A stretch of 64,000 bases of DNA from Anaerolineae bacterium (lineage in GTDB: Bacteria; Chloroflexota; Anaerolineae; 4572-78; J111): contig JAKLJP010000003.1 of NCBI GenBank assembly GCA_023151115.1, positions 186,001 to 250,000 on the forward strand, given 5' to 3'. The notes below the pieces were generated by a model, which saw nothing but the letters and a program-made list of their open reading frames with translations, made no database searches and had not been told where the DNA came from. The translations under genes were made by a program, and so were the position numbers. Positions 1-8,577 of this stretch are shown here, in pieces. Position 1 is the stretch's first letter. Every line of letters begins with the position of its first letter.

Positions 1-1380
1 GATGTGCTGCCCGTCAGCGCCAAAACTGGCCTGGGCGTGGCGGATCTCCTGGAAGCGATTGTAACCCGCGTTCCACCCCCAGCCGGCAACCCCGACGCGC
101 CGCTACGTGCCCTGATTTTTGACAGCCATTACGACGCTTACAAGGGCGTCATCGCCTATATTCGGGTGGTGGATGGGCAGCTCAAAAAGGGCGATATAGT
201 GCAACTGCTGGCTACCGAGCGCACCCTGGAGCCGCTGGAAATTGGCTTTTTTAAGCCCGGCATGCAGCCCACCGACCAACTTAGTGCCGGCGAAGTGGGT
301 TACATTGCTACCGGCCTAAAAACTATCCGCGATGTACGCGTGGGTGATACGGTGGCCCATACGTTGAACGTTGAACGTTCCACCCCCTCCTCTCCCCTCC
401 CCGTAAACGGGGGGGGGAAGGGGGGGGTAAAACCCCTGCCCGGCTACAAGCCGGTCAAGCCGATGGTTTTTGCCGGTTTTTATCCCACCGAGGCCGAAGA
501 TTATAACCTGCTCAAAGATGCCCTGGAAAAGCTGCAACTCAACGATGCTTCGCTGATTTATCAGCCGGAATCGAGCCAGGCCCTGGGGTTTGGCTTTCGG
601 GTGGGTTTTTTGGGCCTGTTCCACATGGAAATCATCCAGGAACGGCTGGAACGGGAATATGACCTGGATTTGCTGGCTACATCGCCCAGTGTAGAGTACG
701 AGGTGGTTAAAACCAACGGCGAAAAAATTCTGATTGACAACCCGGCCGACCTGCCCGATCCGACCCTGATTGACACGATAGCCGAACCCTGGATGCACAT
801 CAGTGTCTTTACCCCGGCCGATTACATCGGCCCGATTATGGACATCACCACCCGGCGGCGCGGCGAATTTATCAAAATGGAGTACCTGGACGAAAAACGG
901 GTGCTGATGGAATATTTTCTGCCACTGTCGGAGATGATTGTGGATTATTACGACCAGCTCAAGAGCGCCACACGGGGCTACGCCTCGCTCGATTATCGCT
1001 TTGAGGGCTACCGGCCCAGCGACCTGGTCAAGCTGGATGTACTGGTCAACAGCGACCCGGTGGATGCCCTGAGCATCATCGTTCACCGCGACCAGAGCTA
1101 TAATCGCGGTCAAAAGCTGGTTAGCAAGCTCAAAGAGGTCATTCCCCGGCAGCAGTTTGTCGTCCCTATTCAGGCGGCGGTGGGCAAAAAGATTATCAGC
1201 CGGGCCAATGTCCAGGCCATGCGGAAAGATGTGCTGGCCAAGTGCTACGGCGGCGACATCACCCGCAAGCGCAAGCTGCTGGAAAAGCAAAAGAAAGGCA
1301 AAAAGCGCATGAAGATGGTCGGCAGCGTCGAGATTCCGCAAGAGGCGTTTATGTCGGTACTGCGGCTGGGCGAGGAGTAG
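1..1380 (+). CDS. lepA: Elongation factor 4 (LepA), 5' end outside the window
   Basis: This is the C-terminal three quarters of the ribosome back-translocation GTPase LepA/EF-4. The frame is open from base 1, so the GTPase G-domain start lies upstream. Visible parts are the domain II beta-barrel (around residues 30-120), the phrase PMVFAGFYP that opens the EF-G-III-like region, the EF-G-V-like domain, and the basic C-terminal domain with KKGKKRMK followed by the family ending VEIPQEAFMSVLRL. The odd point is about 20 extra residues (ERSTPSS... to ...GKGGVK) between domain II and the PLPGYK motif, where homologues have only a few residues. The extra DNA (361-430) is a heptamer array plus a G-run/C-run hairpin, and it keeps the frame. 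The family call is certain; whether the insert affects function is unknown. Confidence 0.97.
   Translation, partial: DVLPVSAKTGLGVADLLEAIVTRVPPPAGNPDAPLRALIFDSHYDAYKGVIAYIRVVDGQLKKGDIVQLLATERTLEPLEIGFFKPGMQPTDQLSAGEVGYIATGLKTIRDVRVGDTVAHTLNVERSTPSSPLPVNGGGKGGVKPLPGYKPVKPMVFAGFYPTEAEDYNLLKDALEKLQLNDASLIYQPESSQALGFGFRVGFLGLFHMEIIQERLEREYDLDLLATSPSVEYEVVKTNGEKILIDNPADLPDPTLIDTIAEPWMHISVFTPADYIGPIMDITTRRRGEFIKMEYLDEKRVLMEYFLPLSEMIVDYYDQLKSATRGYASLDYRFEGYRPSDLVKLDVLVNSDPVDALSIIVHRDQSYNRGQKLVSKLKEVIPRQQFVVPIQAAVGKKIISRANVQAMRKDVLAKCYGGDITRKRKLLEKQKKGKKRMKMVGSVEIPQEAFMSVLRLGEE
361..430. repeat. In-frame heptamer array plus C-run/G-run hairpin inside lepA
   Basis: Units ACGTTGA, ACGTTGA and ACGTTCC are followed by a C-rich run, the spacer GTAAAC and a G-rich run that can pair with it. 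The insert length preserves the lepA frame. The same ACGTTGA-type heptamers occur inside ligA at 40342-40384. Confidence 0.75.
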
Positions 1381-1382
1381 GC

Positions 1383-1613
1383 ATGATTGCTAAACCCTTA
1401 TCAAAAGCTACGACAACCGAACTAACCGAGCCAATCACAGGCGAAGCGCTCTTTAAATTGGGCGATATTGGTTCCACCGAATTAATTAAGGGAGAGTTTG
1501 TTCGCAATTCCATGGCTGAGATGAAGCGCTTTTCAGTTGGAGATGTGCTGGCTGATGAGAAAGTACTGCTCGGTTTCAGCGTTTTTATAGCAGAGTTGTT
1601 TGCGCCTGAGTAA
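1383..1613 (+). pseudogene. Internally deleted Uma2-family nuclease remnant (76 aa)
   Basis: The ATG at 1383 follows the GAGGAG at the end of lepA. The predicted 76-residue product joins a Uma2-like N-terminus (ITGEALFKLGDIGSTELIKG, compared with the family pattern around 'DIG..ELI.G') to a Uma2-like C-terminus (VLLGFSVFIAELF, compared with 'VLPGF..P..ELF'). Uma2 (DUF820) proteins are normally about 190 residues. The central part with the PD-(D/E)XK catalytic residues is missing while the frame, start and stop are kept. It is therefore read as a deletion remnant without nuclease activity. The family assignment rests on the two short ends and is moderately sure. Confidence 0.55.
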
Positions 1614-1649
1614 GCTGTTAAAATCAAGAGCAAATTGGATGTTACAAAA

Positions 1650-1949
1650 ATGGTGAATATAGAGATTCCCCAACAGCAGATTAAGGAGTTTTGCCGGCGC
1701 TACCGTGTGCGTGAACTGGCTTTATTTGGTTCAGTGCTGCGAGACGACTTCAGACCCGATAGTGATGTGGATGTGTTAGTTGTATTCGAGCCGGATGTCC
1801 AGCTAACTTTGCTAACTCTGAGTGGCATGCAAATTGAGCTGACAGAAATTCTACAACGTTCGGTAGATTTAGTGTTACGCGATGGGCTGAAACCTATAAT
1901 TCGTGAGGACATCCTATCCAGCGCCAAAACAATTTATGCGCAAAATTGA
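1650..1949 (+). CDS. mntA: Minimal nucleotidyltransferase, MntA-type antitoxin
   Basis: A 99-residue protein of the minimal nucleotidyltransferase (MNT) family. It shows the polymerase-beta signature GSVLRDDFRPDSDVDVLVVF, with the GS of the nucleotide-binding turn and the DxD metal ligands. In characterised HEPN-MNT pairs MntA AMPylates the HEPN toxin and neutralises it. The stop codon overlaps the start of the HEPN gene by 14 bases, the usual coupled arrangement. A TTG at 1635 is an alternative start in the same frame; the ATG at 1650 is preferred because the family usually begins just before the first helix. The partner toxin is broken here, so the antitoxin may be a leftover. Confidence 0.8.
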   Translation: MVNIEIPQQQIKEFCRRYRVRELALFGSVLRDDFRPDSDVDVLVVFEPDVQLTLLTLSGMQIELTEILQRSVDLVLRDGLKPIIREDILSSAKTIYAQN

Positions 1950-2286
1950 GTTGTATTTGACCGACATCGTTGAAGCAGCTGACGCTATTGAACGTTTTGT
2001 GGATAGGGCGCGGCTTGATGAATTTCTGAACGATGAGAAGGGCCAAAGCGCAGTGCTTCAAAAAATGATAGTCATTGGTGAAGCTGTAGCTCGACTGCCC
2101 GATGATTTTCGGAACCGTCATCCTGAAATTGAATAGAGCAAAATTGTCGGTTTGCGCAACATAATTGTGCATGGCTACTTCTCGATAAATAATTCAATCA
2201 TTTATGCGACGGCAATGACAGATGTGCCAGAGTTACGTCGCAAAATCGCTCTAATATTGAAGCAGGAATTTGGAAAGCAATTCTAA
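1936..2286 (+). pseudogene. hepT: HepT-like HEPN toxin (DUF86) with in-frame amber codon
   Basis: The ATG at 1936 opens a HEPN-domain protein that would have 116 residues, but a TAG at 2134-2136 stops it after 66. The frame continues intact beyond the stop as SKIVGLRNIIVHGYF and ends at TAA 2284-2286. In DUF86 proteins the position of the TAG is usually Trp (PEIPW..I.GLRN), so a single TGG-to-TAG change explains it. The ribonuclease motif RNIIVH (R-x4-H) lies after the stop. The truncated product would therefore lack the active site. This reads as a recent inactivation of the toxin half of the MNT-HEPN pair, unless the stop is read through or is an assembly error. Confidence 0.8.
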
Positions 2287-2305
2287 TCTAGAAGGAGGCG
2301 TTGCC

Positions 2306-3808
2306 TTGCAAGAAAAACTTGAAACTTTAAAGGCTAAACTTAAAGATATCAAAAACCTTCAGGCTGCCGAGGCGGTTTTGGGCTGGGATCAGCAGGTCTA
2401 TATGCCGCCCGGCGGGGCCGAGGCGCGGGCCGACCAGTTGGCTACCCTCAGCAAAATCAGCCACGAAATGTTCACCACTGATGCGATTGGACTGCTCTTG
2501 AGTGATTTGGCCGGGGCCGATTTCCCTTACGACTCCGACGAAGCCAGCCTGGTCCGGGTTGTGCAGCGGGATTATGATAAGGCCCGCAAACTGCCCTCCA
2601 CCCTGGTGGCTGAATTGAGCCGCACCTTCTCTCTGGGCCATCAAATCTGGACCAAAGCCAGAGCTAACAAAGATTTTGCTCACTTTCAGGATATTCTGAC
2701 TAAAATTGTTGATTTGAATATCCAGGTGGCCGAAGCTTTTGGCTATGAAGATTGCCTCTACGACGCCCTGCTCGACCAATTTGAGCCGGGCATGAAAACG
2801 GCGGAAGTTAACCGGGTCTTTAGCCAGCTCAAGGCTGAATTGGTGCCGCTGGTCCAGGCTATCACCGCGCGGGCCGATCAGGTGGACGACTCGGTTTTGA
2901 AGCAGGAGTTTGACGAAACCGCCCAGTGGGATTTTGGCCTGATTCCGCTCAAAGCCATCGGCTTTGACCTGGAGCGAGGCCGGCAGGACAAATCCGTTCA
3001 TCCCTTCACTATCAATTTTTCCATCAACGATGTGCGGATTACTACCCGTGTTGACAAAAATCTATTCCCTTCATCTTTGTTCAGTACCCTGCATGAGGGT
3101 GGACACGCTATGTATGAGCAGAACAGCGACCCGGCGTTGGAGGGGTCATTTTTGGCCGGTGGAACGTCGCTAGGAGTCCACGAGTCCCAATCTCGCTTGT
3201 GGGAAAATGTACTGGGTCGCAGCCGCGAGTTCTGGCAGTTTTATTATCCTCAGTTACAGCAATTTTTCCCAACCCAACTCAAAAATGTCAATCTCGACAC
3301 ATTTTACCGGGCCATTAATAAGGTTGAGCCTTCCTTTATCCGGGTTGAGGCCGATGAAGTAACCTACAATTTACACATCTTTCTGCGGTTTGAGTTGGAG
3401 CAAGCCTTGTTAGAAAAACGCCTGGCCGTGGCCGATTTGCCGGAGGCGTGGAACGCCAAAATGCAAGAATCGCTGGGGCTGACTCCGCCGCACGATGGCC
3501 TGGGGGTATTACAAGATGTTCACTGGTCAAGCGGGCTAATGGGCTATTTTCCCACCTACACCCTGGGAAATGTGCTCTCCCTCCAATTTTATCAGCAAAC
3601 ACTACAGGACATTCCCAGCCTGCCGGAACAGTTCAGCCGGGGCGAGTTTGGGGCCCTGCTGGCCTGGTTCAAGGACAAGATTCACCGGCATGGCCGCAAA
3701 TTTACCGCCAACGAGTTAGTCCAGCGCATCACCGGCGCTGACAGCATCCAGGCCCAGCCCTACCTGGATTACATTAAACGCAAATACCGCGAAATTTATG
3801 GCTTATGA
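2306..3808 (+). CDS. Carboxypeptidase Taq (M32 metallopeptidase)
   Basis: A 500-residue zinc carboxypeptidase of the M32 (Taq) family, which releases C-terminal residues from peptides in the cytoplasm. The zinc motif HEGGH lies near residue 262, followed by GTSLGVHESQSRLWEN, the conserved segment with the third ligand region. The C-terminal DVHWSSGLMGYFPTYTLGN is also diagnostic. TTG at 2306 is taken as the start because AGGAGG lies seven bases upstream. The upstream in-frame TTG at 2270 would lie inside the hepT frame without a ribosome-binding site. The 3' end overlaps the proposed miaA start by 11 bases. Confidence 0.95.
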   Translation: MQEKLETLKAKLKDIKNLQAAEAVLGWDQQVYMPPGGAEARADQLATLSKISHEMFTTDAIGLLLSDLAGADFPYDSDEASLVRVVQRDYDKARKLPSTLVAELSRTFSLGHQIWTKARANKDFAHFQDILTKIVDLNIQVAEAFGYEDCLYDALLDQFEPGMKTAEVNRVFSQLKAELVPLVQAITARADQVDDSVLKQEFDETAQWDFGLIPLKAIGFDLERGRQDKSVHPFTINFSINDVRITTRVDKNLFPSSLFSTLHEGGHAMYEQNSDPALEGSFLAGGTSLGVHESQSRLWENVLGRSREFWQFYYPQLQQFFPTQLKNVNLDTFYRAINKVEPSFIRVEADEVTYNLHIFLRFELEQALLEKRLAVADLPEAWNAKMQESLGLTPPHDGLGVLQDVHWSSGLMGYFPTYTLGNVLSLQFYQQTLQDIPSLPEQFSRGEFGALLAWFKDKIHRHGRKFTANELVQRITGADSIQAQPYLDYIKRKYREIYGL

Positions 3809-4850
3809 AGAGGCGCTGAAACGAAGCGATGGAGAGGCGATAAGAGAAGAGGAGGGGAAAATTATCCTCGCCTCCTCGCCTCCTCGCCTCCTCGTCTCAC
3901 CCCTGCTCGTCATTGTCGGCCCGACCGCCGTCGGTAAAACAGCTTTTTCCCTCCAAATTGCCCAGGATTATAACGGCGAAATCATCTCGGCCGATTCGCG
4001 CCAGATTTATCGCGGGCTGGACATCGGCGCGGCCAAAGCCACACCGGAGGAACAAGCGCTTGCCCCGCACCACCTGCTCGATATTGTTCCCCCTGACGAA
4101 ATTTTAACCCTGGCTGATTTTCAAGAACGGGCCTATGCCGCCATTGAAGCTATCCACGCCCGGCAGCGTTTACCGATTTTGGTCGGTGGGACCGGCCAGT
4201 GGGTGCAGGCCGTTGTTGAAGGCTGGGGTGTGCCCCGCGTTCCGCCCGACCCGGAGCTGCGGGCCGCGCTAGAAGCCGAAGCCGAGGCTATCGGCTCAAG
4301 GGCTTTTCATGCTCGCCTGGCTGCGGTTGACCCCCAGGCGGCCCAAAAACTCGATCCTCGCAATGTGCGCCGGGTGATTCGGGCGCTGGAGGTTTACTAC
4401 AAAACCGGCATTCCGATTAGCCAGCATCAACACAAAACCACTCCGCCTTATCATATTTGGCAGCTTGGCTTGACCATGCCCCGTGAGGCGCTCTACCGGC
4501 GCATTGACCAGCGGATTGAACACATGCTGGAAATGGGCCTGGTGGCCGAAGTAGAGCGGCTGGTGGCAGCCGGTTATGGCTGGGAGTTGCCCGCTATGTC
4601 TGGCTTGGGTTATCGCCAGATAGGGCAGTATTTGCGGGGCGAGCTTAGCCTGGAAGAGGCTGTCGCCCGCATCAAAAAAGAGACACGCCGGTATGTGCGC
4701 CAGCAGTACAACTGGTTCCGGCTGGATGACCCCCGCATAAAGTGGGTTGAGGTAGACCGAGAGCCAGAGAAAGAATACGAGGAAATAAAGAATTTTTTAG
4801 ACGAGGTTATGAGAGAGGAAGCAAAACAAGAATTTAGAAATAAGAAGTGA
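3798..4850 (+). CDS. miaA: tRNA dimethylallyltransferase MiaA
   Basis: Adds a dimethylallyl group to N6 of A37 in tRNAs reading UNN codons. The P-loop GPTAVGKT, the DSRQIYRGLDIG segment, GGTGQW and the RRYVRQQYNWFR tRNA-binding region are present. From the ATG at 3798 the protein has 350 residues, but about 34 residues precede the P-loop strand, where homologues have only a few. Those residues are encoded by an inverted array of CCTCGCCT-type octamers (3826-3902). The true start could lie closer to LLVIVGPTAVGKT at a non-ATG codon. The C-terminal residues and stop also belong to another array (4835-4893). Confidence 0.93.
   Translation: MAYEEALKRSDGEAIREEEGKIILASSPPRLLVSPLLVIVGPTAVGKTAFSLQIAQDYNGEIISADSRQIYRGLDIGAAKATPEEQALAPHHLLDIVPPDEILTLADFQERAYAAIEAIHARQRLPILVGGTGQWVQAVVEGWGVPRVPPDPELRAALEAEAEAIGSRAFHARLAAVDPQAAQKLDPRNVRRVIRALEVYYKTGIPISQHQHKTTPPYHIWQLGLTMPREALYRRIDQRIEHMLEMGLVAEVERLVAAGYGWELPAMSGLGYRQIGQYLRGELSLEEAVARIKKETRRYVRQQYNWFRLDDPRIKWVEVDREPEKEYEEIKNFLDEVMREEAKQEFRNKK
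3826..3902. repeat. Inverted octamer array at the 5' end of miaA
   Basis: The left arm holds GAGGCGATAAGAGAAGAGG and the right arm holds four CCTCGCCT-type octamers. GAGGCGA can pair with TCGCCTC. The array is translated as the MiaA N-terminus if the ATG at 3798 is used. The same octamer appears in lutA (twice) and glcE. Confidence 0.75.
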
Positions 4851-4893
4851 ATTAAGCTTGATTGACCAGCTCAAGCTCTTATTTCTTATTTTT
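4835..4893. repeat. Inverted short-repeat hairpin between convergent miaA and sensor kinase
   Basis: AAATAAGAA-type units, AAGCTTGA, a nine-base loop, TCAAGCT and TTATTTCTTATTT form a long hairpin. It contains the stop codon of miaA and ends on the stop codon of the opposite-strand kinase gene. The position fits a bidirectional terminator. Confidence 0.65.
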
Positions 4894-6499
4894 ATATCTT
4901 CAATATTTGCTCTTTGAGATAGCTGTTATCAATAGGCAGGGTGAAGGTAAACGTGGTACTTTGACCCTCTTCACTTTCGGCAAAAATTTCTCCGCCGCAG
5001 ACATTCACCATGCCTTTGGCAATGGATAGCCCCAGGCCAATGCCTCCATGCTCACGGGTAAGCGATTTTTCTACTTGATAAAAACGCTCAAAAACACGGT
5101 TCAGGTCCTTTTTGGGGATACTGATACCTGTATTGGTGACAGAAATCGTCATCATATTTTCCCCGGTTACTCTGGCAGTAAAGATAATCTGGCCGCCCGG
5201 CGGGGTAAATTTTACCGCGTTGTGAATGAGATTAACAATGATCAGATCAAGCTTTTGCGGGTCGGCTATCATCTGGGGAAAGTCAGGCGGAATATCAATC
5301 TCAATAGAGAGATTTTTCTGCTCGCTCCACAGCGATAAATCATCCAGGGCCGCGTGAACGGCTTCGTGGAGAGACAGCGGCTCTTTAGCCAATGAAACCA
5401 GCCCACTCTCCAGAGATTGCAGGCTGAGCATATCGTCAATAAGGTGGGTCAGACGCATCGAATTGCGCACAATCGTGGACATATAATCGCGCTGGATGCC
5501 GTCCAAATCCTCTTCGAGCATGCTGGCATACCCCATCAGAATAGCCAGGGGAGTCCGCAGTTCGTGAGCGGCAATATTGATAAATTCGCTCTTCATGTGG
5601 TCAAGCATTTTAAGCTCTTCATAGGCCGCCTGAATTTCGGCGAAGAGGTGGGCGTTTTCCAGAGCAATACTGGCCTGACCGGCCAGCACCAACAAAAAGT
5701 TGCTGTCGCTGGCGGCAAAATCGCTGTTGGCGCGAGCCAGGATCAAGGCGCCCAGGATAGACTCTTTTGATTTAAGTGGGGTGACAATACCAAACTGCAT
5801 GCCGAGTTGTTCCAGAACAGCCCGCTGTTCAGGGGTGGCAGTTTGAATATTAAAGACCAGTTGGGGACTACCCTCAAAGATGGCGCTGGCTAATTGGTAA
5901 CTGGCTTGTTGCTGGGGCTGAGTCGCTTCGCCATTCGCCCGGCTTTGAAAATGAGGGGTAATTTCACCACCAGGAAAGGTATATATTTGGGCGAAATCGG
6001 CTTTTGTTTCGGTCCTGGCAATATCCAGCAAACGGCGCAAAACCTCATCAGTTTCAACCGTGCCCAACAAAGTTTTATTTAATTCAAACAGGGGGATAAG
6101 TGAACGAAGGCGAAAATTTTCTTTGCGCAGACGTTCTTTATCTAAAGCCTTAGTAATGGCCGTGTTTAGCTCGTCGGGCGAAAAGGGCTTCATCACAAAT
6201 TCATCAATACCCAATTTCAGCGCCTCGATGGCCATGTCCATGGTGCTAAAGCCGGTCATGGTGACACAAATAATATTAGGCGCAAACTGCTTGACCGCCT
6301 GAGCCACCTCCAGCCCGCTCATGCCCGGCATACGAATATCGGTTAAAAGTAAATCAAAGTGCTCTTTTTGGGCAAATTCTACAACTTCACGTCCGCTGTG
6401 AGCTATCGTAACCTGATAACCTTTATTCTCCAGAATCCGTTTGCAGAGGTCAAGAACGTCGGTCTCGTCGTCAACTATGATTATTTTTTCACTGCTCAT
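4892..6499 (-). CDS. Hybrid protein: receiver, GAF sensor and histidine kinase
   Basis: A 535-residue cytoplasmic signalling protein. Residues 1-120 form a CheY-like receiver with the acidic pair DDE, the phosphoacceptor Asp in LLTDIRMPG and the conserved Lys in FVMKPF. Residues about 130-290 look like a GAF domain. A HisKA domain follows with the phosphoacceptor His in AAHELRTP, then a HATPase_c domain with the N-box NLIHNAVKFTPPGG and the G-box GGIGLGLSIAKG. There is no membrane segment. ATG at 6499 is chosen over the ATG at 6505 because the AGGGGAG site is better spaced from it. The N-terminal receiver means it probably takes phosphate from another kinase. No cognate output gene is adjacent. 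Confidence 0.92.
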   Translation of the reverse strand: MSSEKIIIVDDETDVLDLCKRILENKGYQVTIAHSGREVVEFAQKEHFDLLLTDIRMPGMSGLEVAQAVKQFAPNIICVTMTGFSTMDMAIEALKLGIDEFVMKPFSPDELNTAITKALDKERLRKENFRLRSLIPLFELNKTLLGTVETDEVLRRLLDIARTETKADFAQIYTFPGGEITPHFQSRANGEATQPQQQASYQLASAIFEGSPQLVFNIQTATPEQRAVLEQLGMQFGIVTPLKSKESILGALILARANSDFAASDSNFLLVLAGQASIALENAHLFAEIQAAYEELKMLDHMKSEFINIAAHELRTPLAILMGYASMLEEDLDGIQRDYMSTIVRNSMRLTHLIDDMLSLQSLESGLVSLAKEPLSLHEAVHAALDDLSLWSEQKNLSIEIDIPPDFPQMIADPQKLDLIIVNLIHNAVKFTPPGGQIIFTARVTGENMMTISVTNTGISIPKKDLNRVFERFYQVEKSLTREHGGIGLGLSIAKGMVNVCGGEIFAESEEGQSTTFTFTLPIDNSYLKEQILKI

Positions 6500-6680
6500 C
6501 AACATGTCTCCCCTCTGTTCCTGGTGAAAAACGTAAAGGCAGTTAGTGAAATAAGCTTGGCCCCGTTGGTGGTCAGTAAATTAATAGGTGTTGATTAAGA
6601 GGAATTATATACTATTTCAGACACGCTTTGCAAACGGTGAGATCTTTCTGAGGCTATGAGAAAAATCGGGGAAGAGAAGG

Positions 6681-7439
6681 CTAATCCTTAATGGCCTGCC
6701 TGATTTCATAAGCCAGGTGGCCGAACTCCTCGCTGTATTCAATGCCCTTGGGGCGCGGACGAGGCAAATTAATCGCAAATTCGGCGGAAATAGTGGCGGG
6801 GCGCGGGCTGAGAACCAATACCCGGTCGGCCAGAAAAACGGCTTCGCGGATATTGTGGGTCACCATAATCGCGGTCAGGTTTCGACTCTGCCACAGACGA
6901 AGCAGTTCTCCATTGAGCCGTTCACGGGTCAAGGCGTCCAACGCGCCAAACGGTTCGTCCAGCAGCAAAATTTGAGGCTGTTGAATCAAAGCACGGGCCA
7001 CCGCTACCCGCTGCTCCATCCCTCCCGAAAGTTGTTTGGGATAAGCGGTGGCGAACTCACTCAACCCAACCAGAGCCAGAACCTCCTGACCCCGCCGCTG
7101 CGCTTCGGCGGCAGGCGCGGCCTGAATTTGAAGGGGCAACAGCACATTATCCAGCACGGTTCGCCAGGGCATCAGGTTTGGTTTTTGGAAAACAATGCTG
7201 ATTTCCGGCCGGGGTTGGGTCAACAATGCGCCGGCCAGCCAGACCTGGCCTTTGGTGGGCGGTAAAAGCCCGGCCAGGATTTGCAGTAAAGTGGTTTTAC
7301 CGGAACCGGATGGCCCCACAATACACAGAAATTCGCCCGGTAAAACAGAAAAACTGATATGGGCAATGGCTAATAGCTGGCCGTTGTTAGGGCTGTCAAA
7401 GGTTTTGTAAAGCGACTCGACTTGAAGAAGGGGCTGCAT
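6681..7439 (-). CDS. ABC transporter ATPase of the RibXY-type riboflavin uptake operon
   Basis: A 252-residue NitT/TauT-class ATPase. Visible are Walker A GPSGSGKTT, the Q-loop in VFQKPNLMPW, the signature LSGGMEQR, Walker B ILLLDEPFGALD and the switch His in VTHN. It is the third gene of the operon led by an FMN riboswitch and presumably energises the RibX permease. By homology alone it could be a sulfonate, nitrate or thiamine-precursor ATPase; the substrate call comes from the riboswitch and the neighbours. Confidence 0.9.
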   Translation of the reverse strand: MQPLLQVESLYKTFDSPNNGQLLAIAHISFSVLPGEFLCIVGPSGSGKTTLLQILAGLLPPTKGQVWLAGALLTQPRPEISIVFQKPNLMPWRTVLDNVLLPLQIQAAPAAEAQRRGQEVLALVGLSEFATAYPKQLSGGMEQRVAVARALIQQPQILLLDEPFGALDALTRERLNGELLRLWQSRNLTAIMVTHNIREAVFLADRVLVLSPRPATISAEFAINLPRPRPKGIEYSEEFGHLAYEIRQAIKD

Positions 7440-7448
7440 ATAAAATAT

Positions 7449-7495
7449 GGAGATGAGAGGTTAGAGATTAAGCCAATCGCCAATCCCTCATCTCC
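7449..7495. repeat. GGAGATN heptamer hairpin between the transporter ATPase and ribY
   Basis: GGAGATGAG at 7449 pairs perfectly with CTCATCTCC at 7487-7495; the inner units are of the AGAGATT and CCAATCC kind. No T-run follows on the transcribed strand, so this is probably not a strong terminator. It is an intercistronic hairpin. Confidence 0.75.
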
Positions 7496-7503
7496 GAAAG
7501 TCC

Positions 7504-8553
7504 TTACTCTACTTCGATAAATTTATTGGTGTAAAGCATCTCCGGAGCAAGCGTTTTTTCCAGCAGGCCGGTTTTACTCATAAACTCAACCGACTCCTGC
7601 CAGGCCTGAGGATTCGACTCACCGAGCTTGTCGCTTTGCCACAGCATGATCGAGTCTTCCAAAACCTTGCGCTGCGTGGGCGCTTTGTCATCGGTGATTT
7701 CGGGAATCACCTGGCGGACAATCGCAAAAGCATCATCGGGCTTGGCGATGGTTTCTTGCAAGCCGCGCAAACTGGCCCGGACCATGCGCTGCACCAGGTC
7801 GGGGTCATCGGCCATTAACTTGTCACCAACTACAATCCCGTTGGAAACCAAGTCAAGATAATCAGACACTTGCAGCACCTTCACCTCGATGCCCTGACTG
7901 CGGAGTTGGTTTGGCTCATTAGCAATATAGATCATAGCCGCATCAACCACCCCCTGCTGTATCGCCGCCGTTTGAGTAAAACCAATATCTTTCACTTCGA
8001 TGGTGTTTTCATCGAGCTGGGCGGCATAAATCAGGCCCTTCCAGCCAATAAATGAGGCTCCAAAAAAGCCCGGCAGACCCACTTTTTTGCCAACCAGGTC
8101 GCTTGGTTGGGTAATCCCTTTGTCAGCCGGGGAAACCAAGGCTACGGGAAAGCGCTGGTACCACTTCATTACATAGGTAATCGGCAATCCCTGAGCGCGG
8201 GCCAGAATCACCTGGTCGCCGCTGGCAACGGCAAATTCTCGTTCTCCCTGCGCGGCCAGAGCGACAAAATCATTTTCAAAACCATATTCGATTTCGACCT
8301 CCAGTCCTTCTTCAGCATAAAAACCTTTGCTTTGAGCCACATAAAAAGGCGCAAACTGAACGTCGGGAATATAGCCGACGCCCAACCGGACCTTACGCAG
8401 CTCATCCGCCGGTGCTTCGGTTGCGGCAGCAGCGGGAGCCTCCTGAGCCGGGGCTTCCACTGCTTGAGTTGGCGCTTGTGCGGCCTCGGCGCCGCAGCCA
8501 ACCAGCCCCAACAGGACCACAAATAGAAAAACCCACTTCATCCAGAACTTCAT
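7504..8553 (-). CDS. ribY: Riboflavin ABC transporter substrate-binding lipoprotein (RibY-like, NMT1/THI5 family)
   Basis: A 349-residue lipoprotein. A signal peptide ends in the lipobox LVGC, followed by an Ala/Pro/Glu-rich linker to about residue 52 and an NMT1/ThiY-type periplasmic-binding fold (VRLGVGYIPDVQFAPFYVAQSKGFYAEEGL). This fold usually binds pyrimidine or flavin-like ligands or sulfonates. Gene order behind an FMN riboswitch matches the RibXY system proposed from comparative genomics for Chloroflexota riboflavin uptake. AAGGAG lies about ten bases before the ATG. Without the riboswitch it would be called only a NitT/TauT-family binding protein. Confidence 0.82.
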   Translation of the reverse strand: MKFWMKWVFLFVVLLGLVGCGAEAAQAPTQAVEAPAQEAPAAAATEAPADELRKVRLGVGYIPDVQFAPFYVAQSKGFYAEEGLEVEIEYGFENDFVALAAQGEREFAVASGDQVILARAQGLPITYVMKWYQRFPVALVSPADKGITQPSDLVGKKVGLPGFFGASFIGWKGLIYAAQLDENTIEVKDIGFTQTAAIQQGVVDAAMIYIANEPNQLRSQGIEVKVLQVSDYLDLVSNGIVVGDKLMADDPDLVQRMVRASLRGLQETIAKPDDAFAIVRQVIPEITDDKAPTQRKVLEDSIMLWQSDKLGESNPQAWQESVEFMSKTGLLEKTLAPEMLYTNKFIEVE

Positions 8554-8577
8554 CCTACTTTCTGCTCCTTAAGAAAT

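Noticed and set aside
316..1341. Long open frame on the minus strand inside lepA, and similar long frames opposite other GC-rich genes (for example 19678-20349 and 58018-58866)
   Set aside because: They lie opposite well-supported genes, show no family motifs and have the composition expected of antisense frames.
7449..7495. Treating every array hairpin as an intrinsic terminator
   Set aside because: Most are not followed by a T-run on the transcribed strand, and several are inside coding sequence.
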